A DNA stretch of 64,000 nucleotides from an uncultured Christensenella sp. (GTDB taxonomy: Bacteria; Bacillota; Clostridia; Christensenellales; UBA3700): NCBI GenBank assembly GCA_949287655.1, contig CASEHD010000005.1:29128-93127 (forward strand), given 5' to 3'. Position numbers and translations under genes: made by a program. Below, one piece after another: positions 34,686-42,664 of the stretch (position 1 is its first letter; every line of letters starts with the position of its first letter). Below the pieces are notes generated by a model. It ran no database searches, had not been told where the DNA came from, and was given only the letters and a program-made list of their open reading frames with translations.

Positions 34686-36643
34686 CTTATTTCGCTTCCC
34701 GGCGCGATCGCCGCTTCGGGCGCAACGAGTTTAAGATTGCCGTCCTTGTCCTCCGCGCAAAGCACCATACCTTCGCTTAGTATGCCGCGCAGTTTGACGG
34801 GCTTCAGATTGGCGACGACTACGACGTTCTTGCCGACCATCTCTTCGGGGGTGTACCACTTCGCGATGCCGCTGACGATCGTGCGCGGTTTCTCTTCGCC
34901 GAGGTCTATCGTCGAACAAAGCAGTTTGTCCGCCTTTTCGACCTTGCGACATTCGAGCACCTTTCCGACTTTAAGCCGCACCTTCGCAAAGTCGTCTATC
35001 GTTATCTCCGCGGGAGTTTCCTCTTTTTCTTCCGTTTTCGCCGGCGCGGGCTGAGCCTTTGCCGCGTTTCTCTCTTCGTACATCTTGTTGACCTTTTCGG
35101 TGACCGCCTTTACGTCCACTCTCTCGAACAAAGTTTCGGGGTTTTCCGCCGTCTTCGTGCCGTTTTTCAGAAGCCCGAATTTGCCGAGGTCGTTAAAATC
35201 GCGACATTTTGCGGAGCACTGGAAAAGCACCTTTTCGGCAAGCGTCGGCATAAAGCACGTCATCACCGACGAGCCGATTATGATGGTTTCCGTCAGATTG
35301 TAAAGCACGGTCGCAAGTCTGTCCTTCTTGCTTTCGTCTTTCGCGAGCGCCCACGGAGCGGTCTCGTCGATATACTTGTTCGCGCGGCGGAACATATTCA
35401 TCAGATCTTCGAGCGCGTCCGCGACCCTGTAAGCGTCTATCTTCGCCGCGACCTTGCCGTACATGCTTGTCACGATTGCTTTCAGATCCTCGTCTACCGG
35501 CTCTTTTACGCCCTTATCCTCTACAACTCCGCCGAAGTATTTGTTGTTCATGGCAAGAGTACGCTTTACGAGGTTGCCGTAAACGTTTGCCAGCTCGCTG
35601 TTAACCGTCTCGCAGACCGCTTCCCATGACACCTGTCCGTCGTTGTCGAAAGGCATCTGCGCGAGCAGGAAGTATCTTACCGGATCCACGCCGAAAACGT
35701 CGACGAGGTCGTCAGCGTAAATGACGTTACCTTTCGATTTGCTCATCTTGCCGCCGTCCTGCAAAAGCCACGGGTGACCGTATATCTGCTTGGGGAGCGG
35801 CTCTCCGAGCGCCATAAGGAATATCGGCCAGTAAATGGTATGGAAGCGCACGATATCCTTGCCGATGATGTGCACGTCCGCCGGCCAGTATTTTTTATAA
35901 AGCTCTCCGCTGTTGCCGTTCGCGTCGTAGCCGAGACCGGTGATATAGTTGGTCAGCGCGTCCAGCCATACGTATACGACGTGGCGCGGGTCGCTCTTGA
36001 CCGGTATGCCCCACGAAAAAGACGTGCGGCTTATGCACAGGTCCTGCAGTCCCGGTTTCAGAAAGTTGTTGACCATCTCGTTCTTGCGCGAAACGGGCAC
36101 GATAAAGTCGGGGTGTTCGTCGTAATACCGCATCAGCTTATCAGCATATTTGCTCATCTTGAAGAAATACGCCTCTTCCTTAGCCATCTTGACCTCTCTG
36201 CCGCAGTCGGGGCACTTGCCGTCGACCAGCTGACTTTCGGTCCAGAAAGATTCGCAGGGGGTGCAATACCAACCCGTGTATTCGCCCTTGTAGATATCGC
36301 CCTGTCTGAGCAGTCTTTCAAATATCTCCTGTACCTGCTTTTCGTGATATTCGTCCGTCGTGCGGATAAACTTATCGTAGCTGGAATCCATCAGATCCCA
36401 TATCCTCTTTATCTCCGCCGCCGTCTTGTCGACATACTCTTTGGGGCTTACTCCCGCCGCCTCGGCTTTTTGCTGTATCTTCTCGCCGTGCTCGTCGGTG
36501 CCCGTCTGCAGGCGGACGTCGTAACCCTGCTTGCGTTTGAAGCGCGCCAGAAGGTCGGCAAGGACGATCTCGTAGGTATTGCCGATATGCGGTTTTGCCG
36601 AAGTGTAAGCTATCGCTGTCGTGATGTAGTACTTTTCTTTCAT
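34682..36643 (-). CDS. metG: Methionyl-tRNA synthetase
   Basis: 653 residues, with the C-terminal dimerising tRNA-binding domain. HIGH-type motif KPHIGN near residue 18; a CxxC knuckle pair (CTPCESF and CPDC) near 125-150; KMSKS in GGKMSKSKGN near 300; anticodon-binding helices; then a Lys/Glu/Ala linker and an OB-fold tRNA-binding domain (IDDFAKVRLKVGKVL, about 545-653). First gene of a four-gene overlapping operon. No T-box leader is visible in the 158 bases before it. AGAGGTGG precedes the ATG. Confidence 0.97.
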   Translation of the reverse strand: MKEKYYITTAIAYTSAKPHIGNTYEIVLADLLARFKRKQGYDVRLQTGTDEHGEKIQQKAEAAGVSPKEYVDKTAAEIKRIWDLMDSSYDKFIRTTDEYHEKQVQEIFERLLRQGDIYKGEYTGWYCTPCESFWTESQLVDGKCPDCGREVKMAKEEAYFFKMSKYADKLMRYYDEHPDFIVPVSRKNEMVNNFLKPGLQDLCISRTSFSWGIPVKSDPRHVVYVWLDALTNYITGLGYDANGNSGELYKKYWPADVHIIGKDIVRFHTIYWPIFLMALGEPLPKQIYGHPWLLQDGGKMSKSKGNVIYADDLVDVFGVDPVRYFLLAQMPFDNDGQVSWEAVCETVNSELANVYGNLVKRTLAMNNKYFGGVVEDKGVKEPVDEDLKAIVTSMYGKVAAKIDAYRVADALEDLMNMFRRANKYIDETAPWALAKDESKKDRLATVLYNLTETIIIGSSVMTCFMPTLAEKVLFQCSAKCRDFNDLGKFGLLKNGTKTAENPETLFERVDVKAVTEKVNKMYEERNAAKAQPAPAKTEEKEETPAEITIDDFAKVRLKVGKVLECRKVEKADKLLCSTIDLGEEKPRTIVSGIAKWYTPEEMVGKNVVVVANLKPVKLRGILSEGMVLCAEDKDGNLKLVAPEAAIAPGSEIR

Positions 36644-36801
36644 TACCCACCTCTTTAAGGTTTTATCTTTCCCATTATAGCGCGTGAATATAAAAAAGTA
36701 AAACGAAATTCGCCTGCGCCCGCAAAGATAATGCGCTTAAACGACGCGCCCAGCGGTCATATCGCGGCGAAAACTCAAATAAAATCTAAGCGAGGCAGAC
36801 T

Positions 36802-37416
36802 ATGAACACAATGTTTTTCGTAATGACTACCGCTTCCCTTATCCTGGTGACCGTGGTGTCTCCCGACAGCGCGTTTTCGATAATGATAAGCGGCGCAAGC
36901 AACGCGATATCCCTCGCGTTCAAACTGTGCGCGATCTATGCGATATGGCTTTCGGCGCTCGACATAATGCAAAAGGTCGGCATGAACCGCGCGCTGAACA
37001 AACTGTTTTCCCCGGTGACGAAAAGACTTTTTAAAGGCGAGGACGAAAAGACGAGAGAGTTCATAACTCTGAACTTTTCGGCAAATCTGCTCGGCATGGG
37101 AAGCGCGGCGACCCCTCTCGGGATAAAAGCGATGGAGGGCATGCAGGACGGCTCCGACAAAGCGACGGACAATATGATACTCTTTATGGTCGTCAACGCG
37201 ACCTCAATACAGCTTCTGCCCGCGACGATAATAGGACTTCGCGCCTCGTACGGTTCTGCGAGCGCGTCCGACATAATACTCCCGTCCCTTATCGCGACGG
37301 CAGTGTCCACTGTATGCGGAGTGATATTGTCAAAAGCGTTTTCTTCCGTTACAAATCGCAGGAAAAAAGATTCTCCTTCTCTTCCCGAACCGCTTAAAGG
37401 AGCAAAGTTAAAGTGA
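36802..37416 (+). CDS. spmA: Spore maturation protein A
   Basis: Membrane protein needed for spore core dehydration in B. subtilis. 204 residues with nucleoside-recognition (Gate) type helices; NFSANLLGMGSAATPLGIKAM is the strongest family stretch, followed by NATSIQLLPATIIGLR. Its stop overlaps the spmB GTG by four bases. Presence of the pair suggests descent from a spore former; spmAB also persist in some non-sporulating clostridia. Confidence 0.94.
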   Translation: MNTMFFVMTTASLILVTVVSPDSAFSIMISGASNAISLAFKLCAIYAIWLSALDIMQKVGMNRALNKLFSPVTKRLFKGEDEKTREFITLNFSANLLGMGSAATPLGIKAMEGMQDGSDKATDNMILFMVVNATSIQLLPATIIGLRASYGSASASDIILPSLIATAVSTVCGVILSKAFSSVTNRRKKDSPSLPEPLKGAKLK

Positions 37417-37919
37417 GCAGATTTATCATGCCCGTGTTTATTATCGCAGTCTTGATAATAGGCTGCGCAAAGAGGGTCGGCGTATACGACAGTTTCGTCG
37501 AAGGCAGCCGCCAGAGCGTTAAACTCATACTCGAAATATTCCCGTATATCTGCGCGGTGCTTATCGCCGTAGAGCTGTTTTCGCTCAGCGGACTCAACGC
37601 ATATTTCAGCCGTTTTCTCGCGCCGGTATTCAACCTTTTCGGAATACCGGAGGAGCTTTGCGAACTCGTCGTGATACGCCCCCTTTCCGGCAACGGCTCG
37701 ATAGCCATACTCGAAAACATATACAAGACTTACGGCGCGGACAGTTATATAGCCCGTTGCGGCTCAGTCATCGTCGGCGCAAGCGAGACCGTATTTTATA
37801 TCGCGACCGTCTACTTTTCGACGACCAAGGTAAAAAAATTGAGATACGCGATCCCCGTATCTCTGTTTTCCTGCTACCTCGGCGCGATATTCGCCTGTCT
37901 TTTGTGCAGATTTATTTGA
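37413..37919 (+). CDS. spmB: Spore maturation protein B
   Basis: Partner of SpmA. 168 residues, four to five helices. Gate-type motifs: RPLSGNGSIAI and GSVIVGASETVFYIATVYF. Starts with GTG inside the spmA stop. It is convergent with the ABC permease gene, with only nine bases between their stops and no clear terminator. Confidence 0.94.
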   Translation: MSRFIMPVFIIAVLIIGCAKRVGVYDSFVEGSRQSVKLILEIFPYICAVLIAVELFSLSGLNAYFSRFLAPVFNLFGIPEELCELVVIRPLSGNGSIAILENIYKTYGADSYIARCGSVIVGASETVFYIATVYFSTTKVKKLRYAIPVSLFSCYLGAIFACLLCRFI

Positions 37920-37928
37920 TATCTTTTC

Positions 37929-38855
37929 TTATTTTGCTTTTTTCCTCTTTGCGACTTTTGCGACAGCTAACGCTATCCATACCGCAAAAGTCAACGCTAT
38001 GAACGCCGCGAATACGATCGCCTGAATATCCGCTTCTATCGTCTTGCCGAAGAAATTGAGTTGCATAGAAAAAGCCTCTTTCAGATTGTCTCCTACTCCC
38101 GGAAGCACCTCTTCTATATTTTCAAGCGCGCCGCGCATGAACAGATTGCGATAAAGCGAAGCCGAGTACGTGCCGGGCACAAAAAGCGTAATGTATTGTA
38201 CAGCCTTGGGAAACACCGAAAGCGGCATATATGCGCCCACCAGAAAACCGATGACCGCGCTCATTATCCCTACGAAAGCGCTGTGCTGACTGCTCGTCCG
38301 GAGCGCAGAACATATAAGCGTAGACAGTACGCTCGCAGACAATACGGACATCACAGTCAACGCGATAAGCAACAAGACGTCGACAAAAGACAGCGTCCAG
38401 CCGCTTATAGCAACATACACCAGCGCAACGGCAAGCACTATAAGACATATGCAGAGAGTTACCACAAAATTGGAGAGCAGATAACCTGCGTCTATCAATC
38501 CTCTTTGCACGGGAGACGCCAGCATATCGTTCAGAACGCCTTTTTCCTTATCCTGTATCATTATGCCGTGTACAGAAAAAGAAACGGTGATGCAGGCGAC
38601 CGAACACACTCCTGCAAGCATCCACGTGTCCACAAAATTTTTGAGCAACTTCTCCTCTATCGGCGCTCCATCAAAAGCGGATTTTATACTGTCCATCTGA
38701 ATATCTCCGAGGAAAAGCACATATAATCCCAGCACGATGAGAGGCGCAAGCAACGAGAAGAATACGCCCACCTTGTCTTTCAGAAATATTTTGAGGCTGC
38801 GCCTGATAAGATTGGCAAGCGTTACCGCTCCGTCTTTGAACTTCTGGTTTTTCAT
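37929..38855 (-). CDS. ABC-2 type transporter permease
   Basis: 308 residues, six helices, PF01061-like. A cytoplasmic N-terminus (LIRRSLKIFLKDKVGVFFSL), a loop of about 45 residues after helix 1, EKGVLNDMLASPVQRG (the typical coupling region) and helices up to residue 300. Partner of the upstream ATPase; its ATG overlaps the ATPase stop by four bases. Resembles drug or bacteriocin exporters of the DrrB kind; the substrate is unknown. Confidence 0.88.
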   Translation of the reverse strand: MKNQKFKDGAVTLANLIRRSLKIFLKDKVGVFFSLLAPLIVLGLYVLFLGDIQMDSIKSAFDGAPIEEKLLKNFVDTWMLAGVCSVACITVSFSVHGIMIQDKEKGVLNDMLASPVQRGLIDAGYLLSNFVVTLCICLIVLAVALVYVAISGWTLSFVDVLLLIALTVMSVLSASVLSTLICSALRTSSQHSAFVGIMSAVIGFLVGAYMPLSVFPKAVQYITLFVPGTYSASLYRNLFMRGALENIEEVLPGVGDNLKEAFSMQLNFFGKTIEADIQAIVFAAFIALTFAVWIALAVAKVAKRKKAK

Positions 38856-39769
38856 TGCGCGGCTCCTTCTAGTTTTTTGCCAGTAACGTTGAGAAATACG
38901 TCGTCCATATCCCCTTTTACGACCTCGAAATCGGTGATAATATCTCCGTGTACGGACAGCAATCGTTTTACGTCTTCGCCGCCGCTAACGCTTACGGAAT
39001 ATGCGTTATTTTCATAGTTGTATCCGTTCTTTTCAAACGCCTTATCAGCCGCTTCGCTTCTTTCTCTGTATACTATGAGTCTGTCATTTGAATAAGCCTT
39101 TTTGAGTTCTACGGGCGTGCCCTTTGCCGCTATTTTACCGCTATCCAGTATAACTACGTTGTCAGCCCCTCTCGCTTCTTCCATATAATGCGTGGTGAGA
39201 AACACCGTCATTCCCGTATCTTCGCGAAGTCTTTCAACAACTTCCCAGACAGTTTTTCTCGTCTGCGGATCGAGTCCCGTGGTCGGCTCGTCAAGTATCA
39301 GTATCTCGGGAGAATTGATAAGTCCTCTCGCGACGTCTACTCTGCGCCTTTGTCCTCCCGACAGCTTGCCGTAAGGACGTTTAAGAAGGTCGCTAAAAGA
39401 CAGAAGGCTGTCAAGTTCTGCAAGTCTTGACTTCCATTTCGCACCGTAAATGCCGTAAAAACTCGCTCTAACCGCAAGATTGTCGTATACGCTGAGTTTT
39501 TCGTCAAGAACAGAGCCTTGAAATACCACTCCCGTTTTTCTTCTGATTTCTGTAGGGTCCTTGTCTATGTCTGTGCCAGAAACAATGACCTTTCCGTCAT
39601 CCTTTTTAAGCAATGTACAGATGATATTTATCGTCGTGCTTTTGCCTGCGCCGTTAAGCCCGAGAAAAGCGAACAGACTTCCTTTTTCGACATCAAAAGA
39701 AATATCGTCGACCGCTTTTACGTCTCCGAAATATTTTTTAAGTCCGGTAATTTCCAAAGCCTTCTGCAT
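38852..39769 (-). CDS. ABC transporter ATPase (DrrA/CcmA-like)
   Basis: 305 residues. Walker A GLNGAGKST, Q-loop GVVFQGSVLDEKL, signature LSGGQRRRVD, Walker B ILILDEPTTGLD, H-loop FLTTHYMEEA, and a C-terminal extension (230-305) as in DrrA-like exporters. It starts eight bases after the rsmI stop, so the pair may be read from the rsmI transcript. Confidence 0.92.
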   Translation of the reverse strand: MQKALEITGLKKYFGDVKAVDDISFDVEKGSLFAFLGLNGAGKSTTINIICTLLKKDDGKVIVSGTDIDKDPTEIRRKTGVVFQGSVLDEKLSVYDNLAVRASFYGIYGAKWKSRLAELDSLLSFSDLLKRPYGKLSGGQRRRVDVARGLINSPEILILDEPTTGLDPQTRKTVWEVVERLREDTGMTVFLTTHYMEEARGADNVVILDSGKIAAKGTPVELKKAYSNDRLIVYRERSEAADKAFEKNGYNYENNAYSVSVSGGEDVKRLLSVHGDIITDFEVVKGDMDDVFLNVTGKKLEGAAQ

Positions 39770-39777
39770 TTTTTACC

Positions 39778-40587
39778 TCAGATAAATTTTTTATACACTT
39801 CGTCTTTGGGCAGACCGTTTTGTTTGGCGACCTGCTTTATAGCGTCCTTCTTGCTTGCGCCGGCTGCGATAAGCGCGTTTACCTGCTCTTCTATGCTGCC
39901 TTCCGGCTTGGTCTCTCCGACCTCTTCTGGGGCGTGAACTATCACGACGTATTCGCCGCGCGCTTCCTCTATCTCAAACTCGCCCAGCGTTCCTTCCTCA
40001 ACGCTTTCGTAGACCTTTGTAAGTTCTCTTATCACGCTGACTTTTCTTGCGCCAAGCGCCTCGTAAAAACATTTAAGATCATCCTTTATATCGTGCGGCG
40101 AACAGTAGAAGACAAGAGAGGCTTTTACAGCTTTATATTGCGACAAAAGCGCCGTCTTATCCTTCTTTTTCGAAGGGAGAAAACCTATAAAGACAAACAC
40201 GGGCTCCAAAATTCCGCTGAGCGCCACAGCCGTCGTGACCGCGGTCGGTCCGGGCACCGATACGACGTCGTAGCCTGCCTCTCTCGCCTCTTTCACGAGC
40301 AGGCTTCCCGGGTCGGAGATACACGGCATACCGGCGTCGGTGACAAGCGCGACGCTTTTGCCTTCGCTGAGATTTCTCAATATCTTTTCCGCGCCCTCGC
40401 GCTCCTTGGGTTTATAGTAGCTGATAAGCGGTTTCTTTATTTCGTAGTGAGTCAGAAGCCCGAGCGTATGGCGGGTATCCTCGCACGCTATCACGTCGAC
40501 CTCTTTCAGCGTTTCGAGCGCGCGCAAGGTTATGTCTTTAAGGTTGCCTATCGGCGTACCGACGATATACAGTTTTCCTCTTTCCAT
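39778..40587 (-). CDS. rsmI: 16S rRNA 2'-O-ribose methyltransferase RsmI
   Basis: Methylates C1402 of 16S rRNA. 269 residues. Family motifs: YIVGTPIGNLKDITLRA at the N-terminus, ACEDTRHT, ALVTDAGMPCISDPG, VPGPTAVTTA and FIGFLPSKKKDK. Full length with the C-terminal helical extension. Starts one base after the upstream methyltransferase stop; the same order (yabB-like, rsmI) is common in Firmicutes. Confidence 0.96.
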   Translation of the reverse strand: MERGKLYIVGTPIGNLKDITLRALETLKEVDVIACEDTRHTLGLLTHYEIKKPLISYYKPKEREGAEKILRNLSEGKSVALVTDAGMPCISDPGSLLVKEAREAGYDVVSVPGPTAVTTAVALSGILEPVFVFIGFLPSKKKDKTALLSQYKAVKASLVFYCSPHDIKDDLKCFYEALGARKVSVIRELTKVYESVEEGTLGEFEIEEARGEYVVIVHAPEEVGETKPEGSIEEQVNALIAAGASKKDAIKQVAKQNGLPKDEVYKKFI

Positions 40588-40588
40588 A

Positions 40589-41329
40589 CTACTCCTTTGC
40601 GTAAAGCTTTTTCGCCGCGTTCGTCATCGAGCCGTCCGCTTCGTATACGACAAGGCTTTCCAGCTTCATTCCGTCCGCGCCGGACTTTCTCGCTTCCGCG
40701 ATAAACACGTCGGCAGCCCTGTCCGCCTTCGGGTAAACCAGCGTCATCTTCTTGACTTTGAGATCCGCCGCCTGCATATACCCCACCGCTTCCGCCATTC
40801 TGTCCACCTTGTGAACGATATACAGCGCGCCGCCGTATTTCAACACTTTCGCCGCACTTCCTATTATGCCTTTGAGGTCGCAGCTGCTCTCGTGACGGGA
40901 GACGGCTATCTCCTCGCGTTCCCTTTCCGCGCCGCTGCCCTTTTTAAAGTAAGGCGGATTGCATACGACGACGTTCACGCTCTCCTTTCCGAGAAGTTTA
41001 TCCGCGTCGGCGATATCGCCCTCTACGACCTCTATCCTGTCCGCTAAGCCGTTATGCTCCGCGTTTTTTCTCGCGAGGTCGCACATTATACTTTGCTTTT
41101 CCAGCGCGTATATCTTCGCCGCGTTCGTCTTTGCGGCGATAAGCACCGCGATTATCCCGCTACCCGTCCCGAAGTCCGCGACGGTATCACCCTTCTTCAC
41201 CTTCGTAAGATTCGCAAGAAGCACGGCGTCCGAAGTAAAACAATACAGCGACGGATATTGCCACAGAGAAAGCCCTTTATATTCCAGATCGTCCAGCCTC
41301 ATTTCAGGCGCATCGTTTTCCTTTTGCAT
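40589..41329 (-). CDS. N6-adenine methyltransferase, TrmN6/YabB-like
   Basis: 246 residues, class I SAM fold. VADFGTGSGIIAVLIA binds SAM, and VCNPPYFKKG is the N6-adenine motif IV. The N-terminal LDDLEYKGLSLWQYPSLYCF and the early SDAVLLANLT match the tRNA1(Val) A37 methyltransferase group. In Firmicutes this gene adjoins rsmI, as here. tRNA-Val is a plausible but unproven target. Confidence 0.9.
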   Translation of the reverse strand: MQKENDAPEMRLDDLEYKGLSLWQYPSLYCFTSDAVLLANLTKVKKGDTVADFGTGSGIIAVLIAAKTNAAKIYALEKQSIMCDLARKNAEHNGLADRIEVVEGDIADADKLLGKESVNVVVCNPPYFKKGSGAEREREEIAVSRHESSCDLKGIIGSAAKVLKYGGALYIVHKVDRMAEAVGYMQAADLKVKKMTLVYPKADRAADVFIAEARKSGADGMKLESLVVYEADGSMTNAAKKLYAKE

Positions 41330-41388
41330 ACCGATATTATACCATTACCCTCGCCGCGCCGTCAAAGATAATTTATTCTCAAAAATAT

Positions 41389-41417
41389 TTGACAAAATCA
41401 AATTATCAAACTATAAT
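41389..41417 (+). promoter_or_regulatory. Consensus promoter of tRNA-Arg
   Basis: TTGACA (41389-41394), 17 bases, TATAAT (41412-41417): both hexamers are perfect. Predicted start near 41424, 25 bases before the tRNA. Confidence 0.92.
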
Positions 41418-41448
41418 AATTAAGCAATCGGATAGGATCCGGGCATTT

Positions 41449-41525
<77 letters not shown>

Positions 41526-41529
41526 CAAT

Positions 41530-41560
41530 AAAAAAGCACGCAAGCAATTGCGTGTTTTTT
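41530..41560 (+). terminator. Terminator after tRNA-Arg
   Basis: CACGCAA (41537-41543) pairs with TTGCGTG (41548-41554); A-run before and six T after (41555-41560). Confidence 0.9.
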
Positions 41561-41684
41561 ATTGCGCCGCCCCAACGGAGTTCTTGAATCCCTCATGAAA
41601 AGCGAAGCGTTCATCGGGATTCGGCGGCGTTTACGCCGCTTTCGCGGTTAGCAATAATCCCCAACCTACGTAACGAATAGTTGA

Positions 41685-41718
41685 GCGAATACTCCTTATG
41701 GTGCGCGTCCGCTTTATT
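41685..41718 (+). repeat. Direct repeat copying the tRNA-Arg 3' end, copy 1
   Basis: A 34-base unit, identical to 41801-41834. It contains ACTCCTTATGGTGCGC, the last 16 bases of the tRNA-Arg up to its encoded CC (41508-41523). The surrounding 41561-41925 stretch has no gene; it also holds a hairpin GAATCCC (41586-41592)/GGGATTC (41616-41622). Confidence 0.75.
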
Positions 41719-41800
41719 GCAATTTGCACTAAGTTTAAATTTCCGCTCCGCTAACTCTGCCGCGCCTTGCGCAAGCCGACTTATGCTCCCGCCACGCGGG

Positions 41801-41834
41801 GCGAATACTCCTTATGGTGCGCGTCCGCTTTATT
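41801..41834 (+). repeat. Direct repeat copying the tRNA-Arg 3' end, copy 2
   Basis: Identical over 34 bases to 41685-41718, 116 bases further on. The three copies of ACTCCTTATGGTGCGC (tRNA, copy 1, copy 2) look like attachment-site scars of elements that once integrated at the tRNA; no integrase gene is nearby. Confidence 0.75.
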
Positions 41835-41925
41835 TTTCTTCGCGCTTAGTTTATTTTCCACTCTTTTACATCTGCTCCGCTTCGTGCCAGCCTATATTGC
41901 CGCAGGTCACCCCCGCTTAACGAAT

Positions 41926-42501
41926 TCACTTTCTTATAAAACCTATATTTACCGCCTTTACGTCCGAAACGTCATCTTTCGAGACTTCGAAGATGCCGAA
42001 ATACGCGGTAAGGACGTCGGCGGTAGAGTACGCGCCTTTCGGTCTTGAGCCGACCACGGTCAGAAAACCGTCAGACAATCTTAATCCGTCAACGTCGAAA
42101 GTGTCGTAACTGCCCATAACGTAATGAATGAGGACAAGGGCGTTTTCTTCAAAATATCCGTCCGTAACGGTCTTTCTGATCTCGACCGCCGTTGCGGAAT
42201 AATAGCCGTCTTTACTTTCGTCAAAATACGACAAACCTCTGCCGCCGCACCAGGTTTTGAACTGCGAAAGCGAAGTTGCGATAAGAAAATTTGAGGCGAT
42301 ATCCGTCGAATATTTTGCCTCCGTCGTGAAAAACCCGTCTAACGTATCGAATTCTATCTCTTTGTAATTTTCGCGAGGGACTGCCCCTTCGCCGTATTCG
42401 GCAGGATCCACAACGGTATTTTGGACCTCCCCGGTACAGGCGGAAAATACAAACGCGAAGAAAACCGCGACACAAATCATAATAAACGCCGATTTTTTCA
42501 T
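41926..42501 (-). CDS. Small lipoprotein of unknown function
   Basis: 191 residues. Signal peptide with lipobox FSAC (Cys22). The mature part (about 170 residues) has a beta-rich look with aromatic residues and ends in KAVNIGFIRK; no family recognised. The site AAAGGAGGAGAT before the ATG is near perfect. Single gene, divergent from the GH3 gene. Confidence 0.65.
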   Translation of the reverse strand: MKKSAFIMICVAVFFAFVFSACTGEVQNTVVDPAEYGEGAVPRENYKEIEFDTLDGFFTTEAKYSTDIASNFLIATSLSQFKTWCGGRGLSYFDESKDGYYSATAVEIRKTVTDGYFEENALVLIHYVMGSYDTFDVDGLRLSDGFLTVVGSRPKGAYSTADVLTAYFGIFEVSKDDVSDVKAVNIGFIRK

Positions 42502-42601
42502 ATTTATCTCCTCCTTTCATCTTCTATACTCGCAAAGAGGACGTTTTTTTCTGTCAAAAGCAAAAATAACTCAATATCATTTATGCGTTTTTACATACCC
42601 G

Positions 42602-42630
42602 TTGACGGCGCTATCCTTATTTGTTATCAT
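42602..42630 (+). promoter_or_regulatory. Promoter of the GH3 gene
   Basis: TTGACG (42602-42607), 17 bases, TATCAT (42625-42630), with TGT before the -10. Leader about 28 bases. Confidence 0.75.
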
Positions 42631-42664
42631 AAAAGTATCATATAAACATCATCGCGAGGCGGAT

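Noticed and set aside
36644..36801. T-box leader before metG
   Set aside because: The gap is too short and no AGGGTGGNACCGCG motif or terminator is seen. alaS is internal to a transcript and also lacks one.
41581..41640. Hairpins downstream of tRNA-Arg as an attenuator
   Set aside because: They lie beyond a full terminator and before no plus-strand gene.
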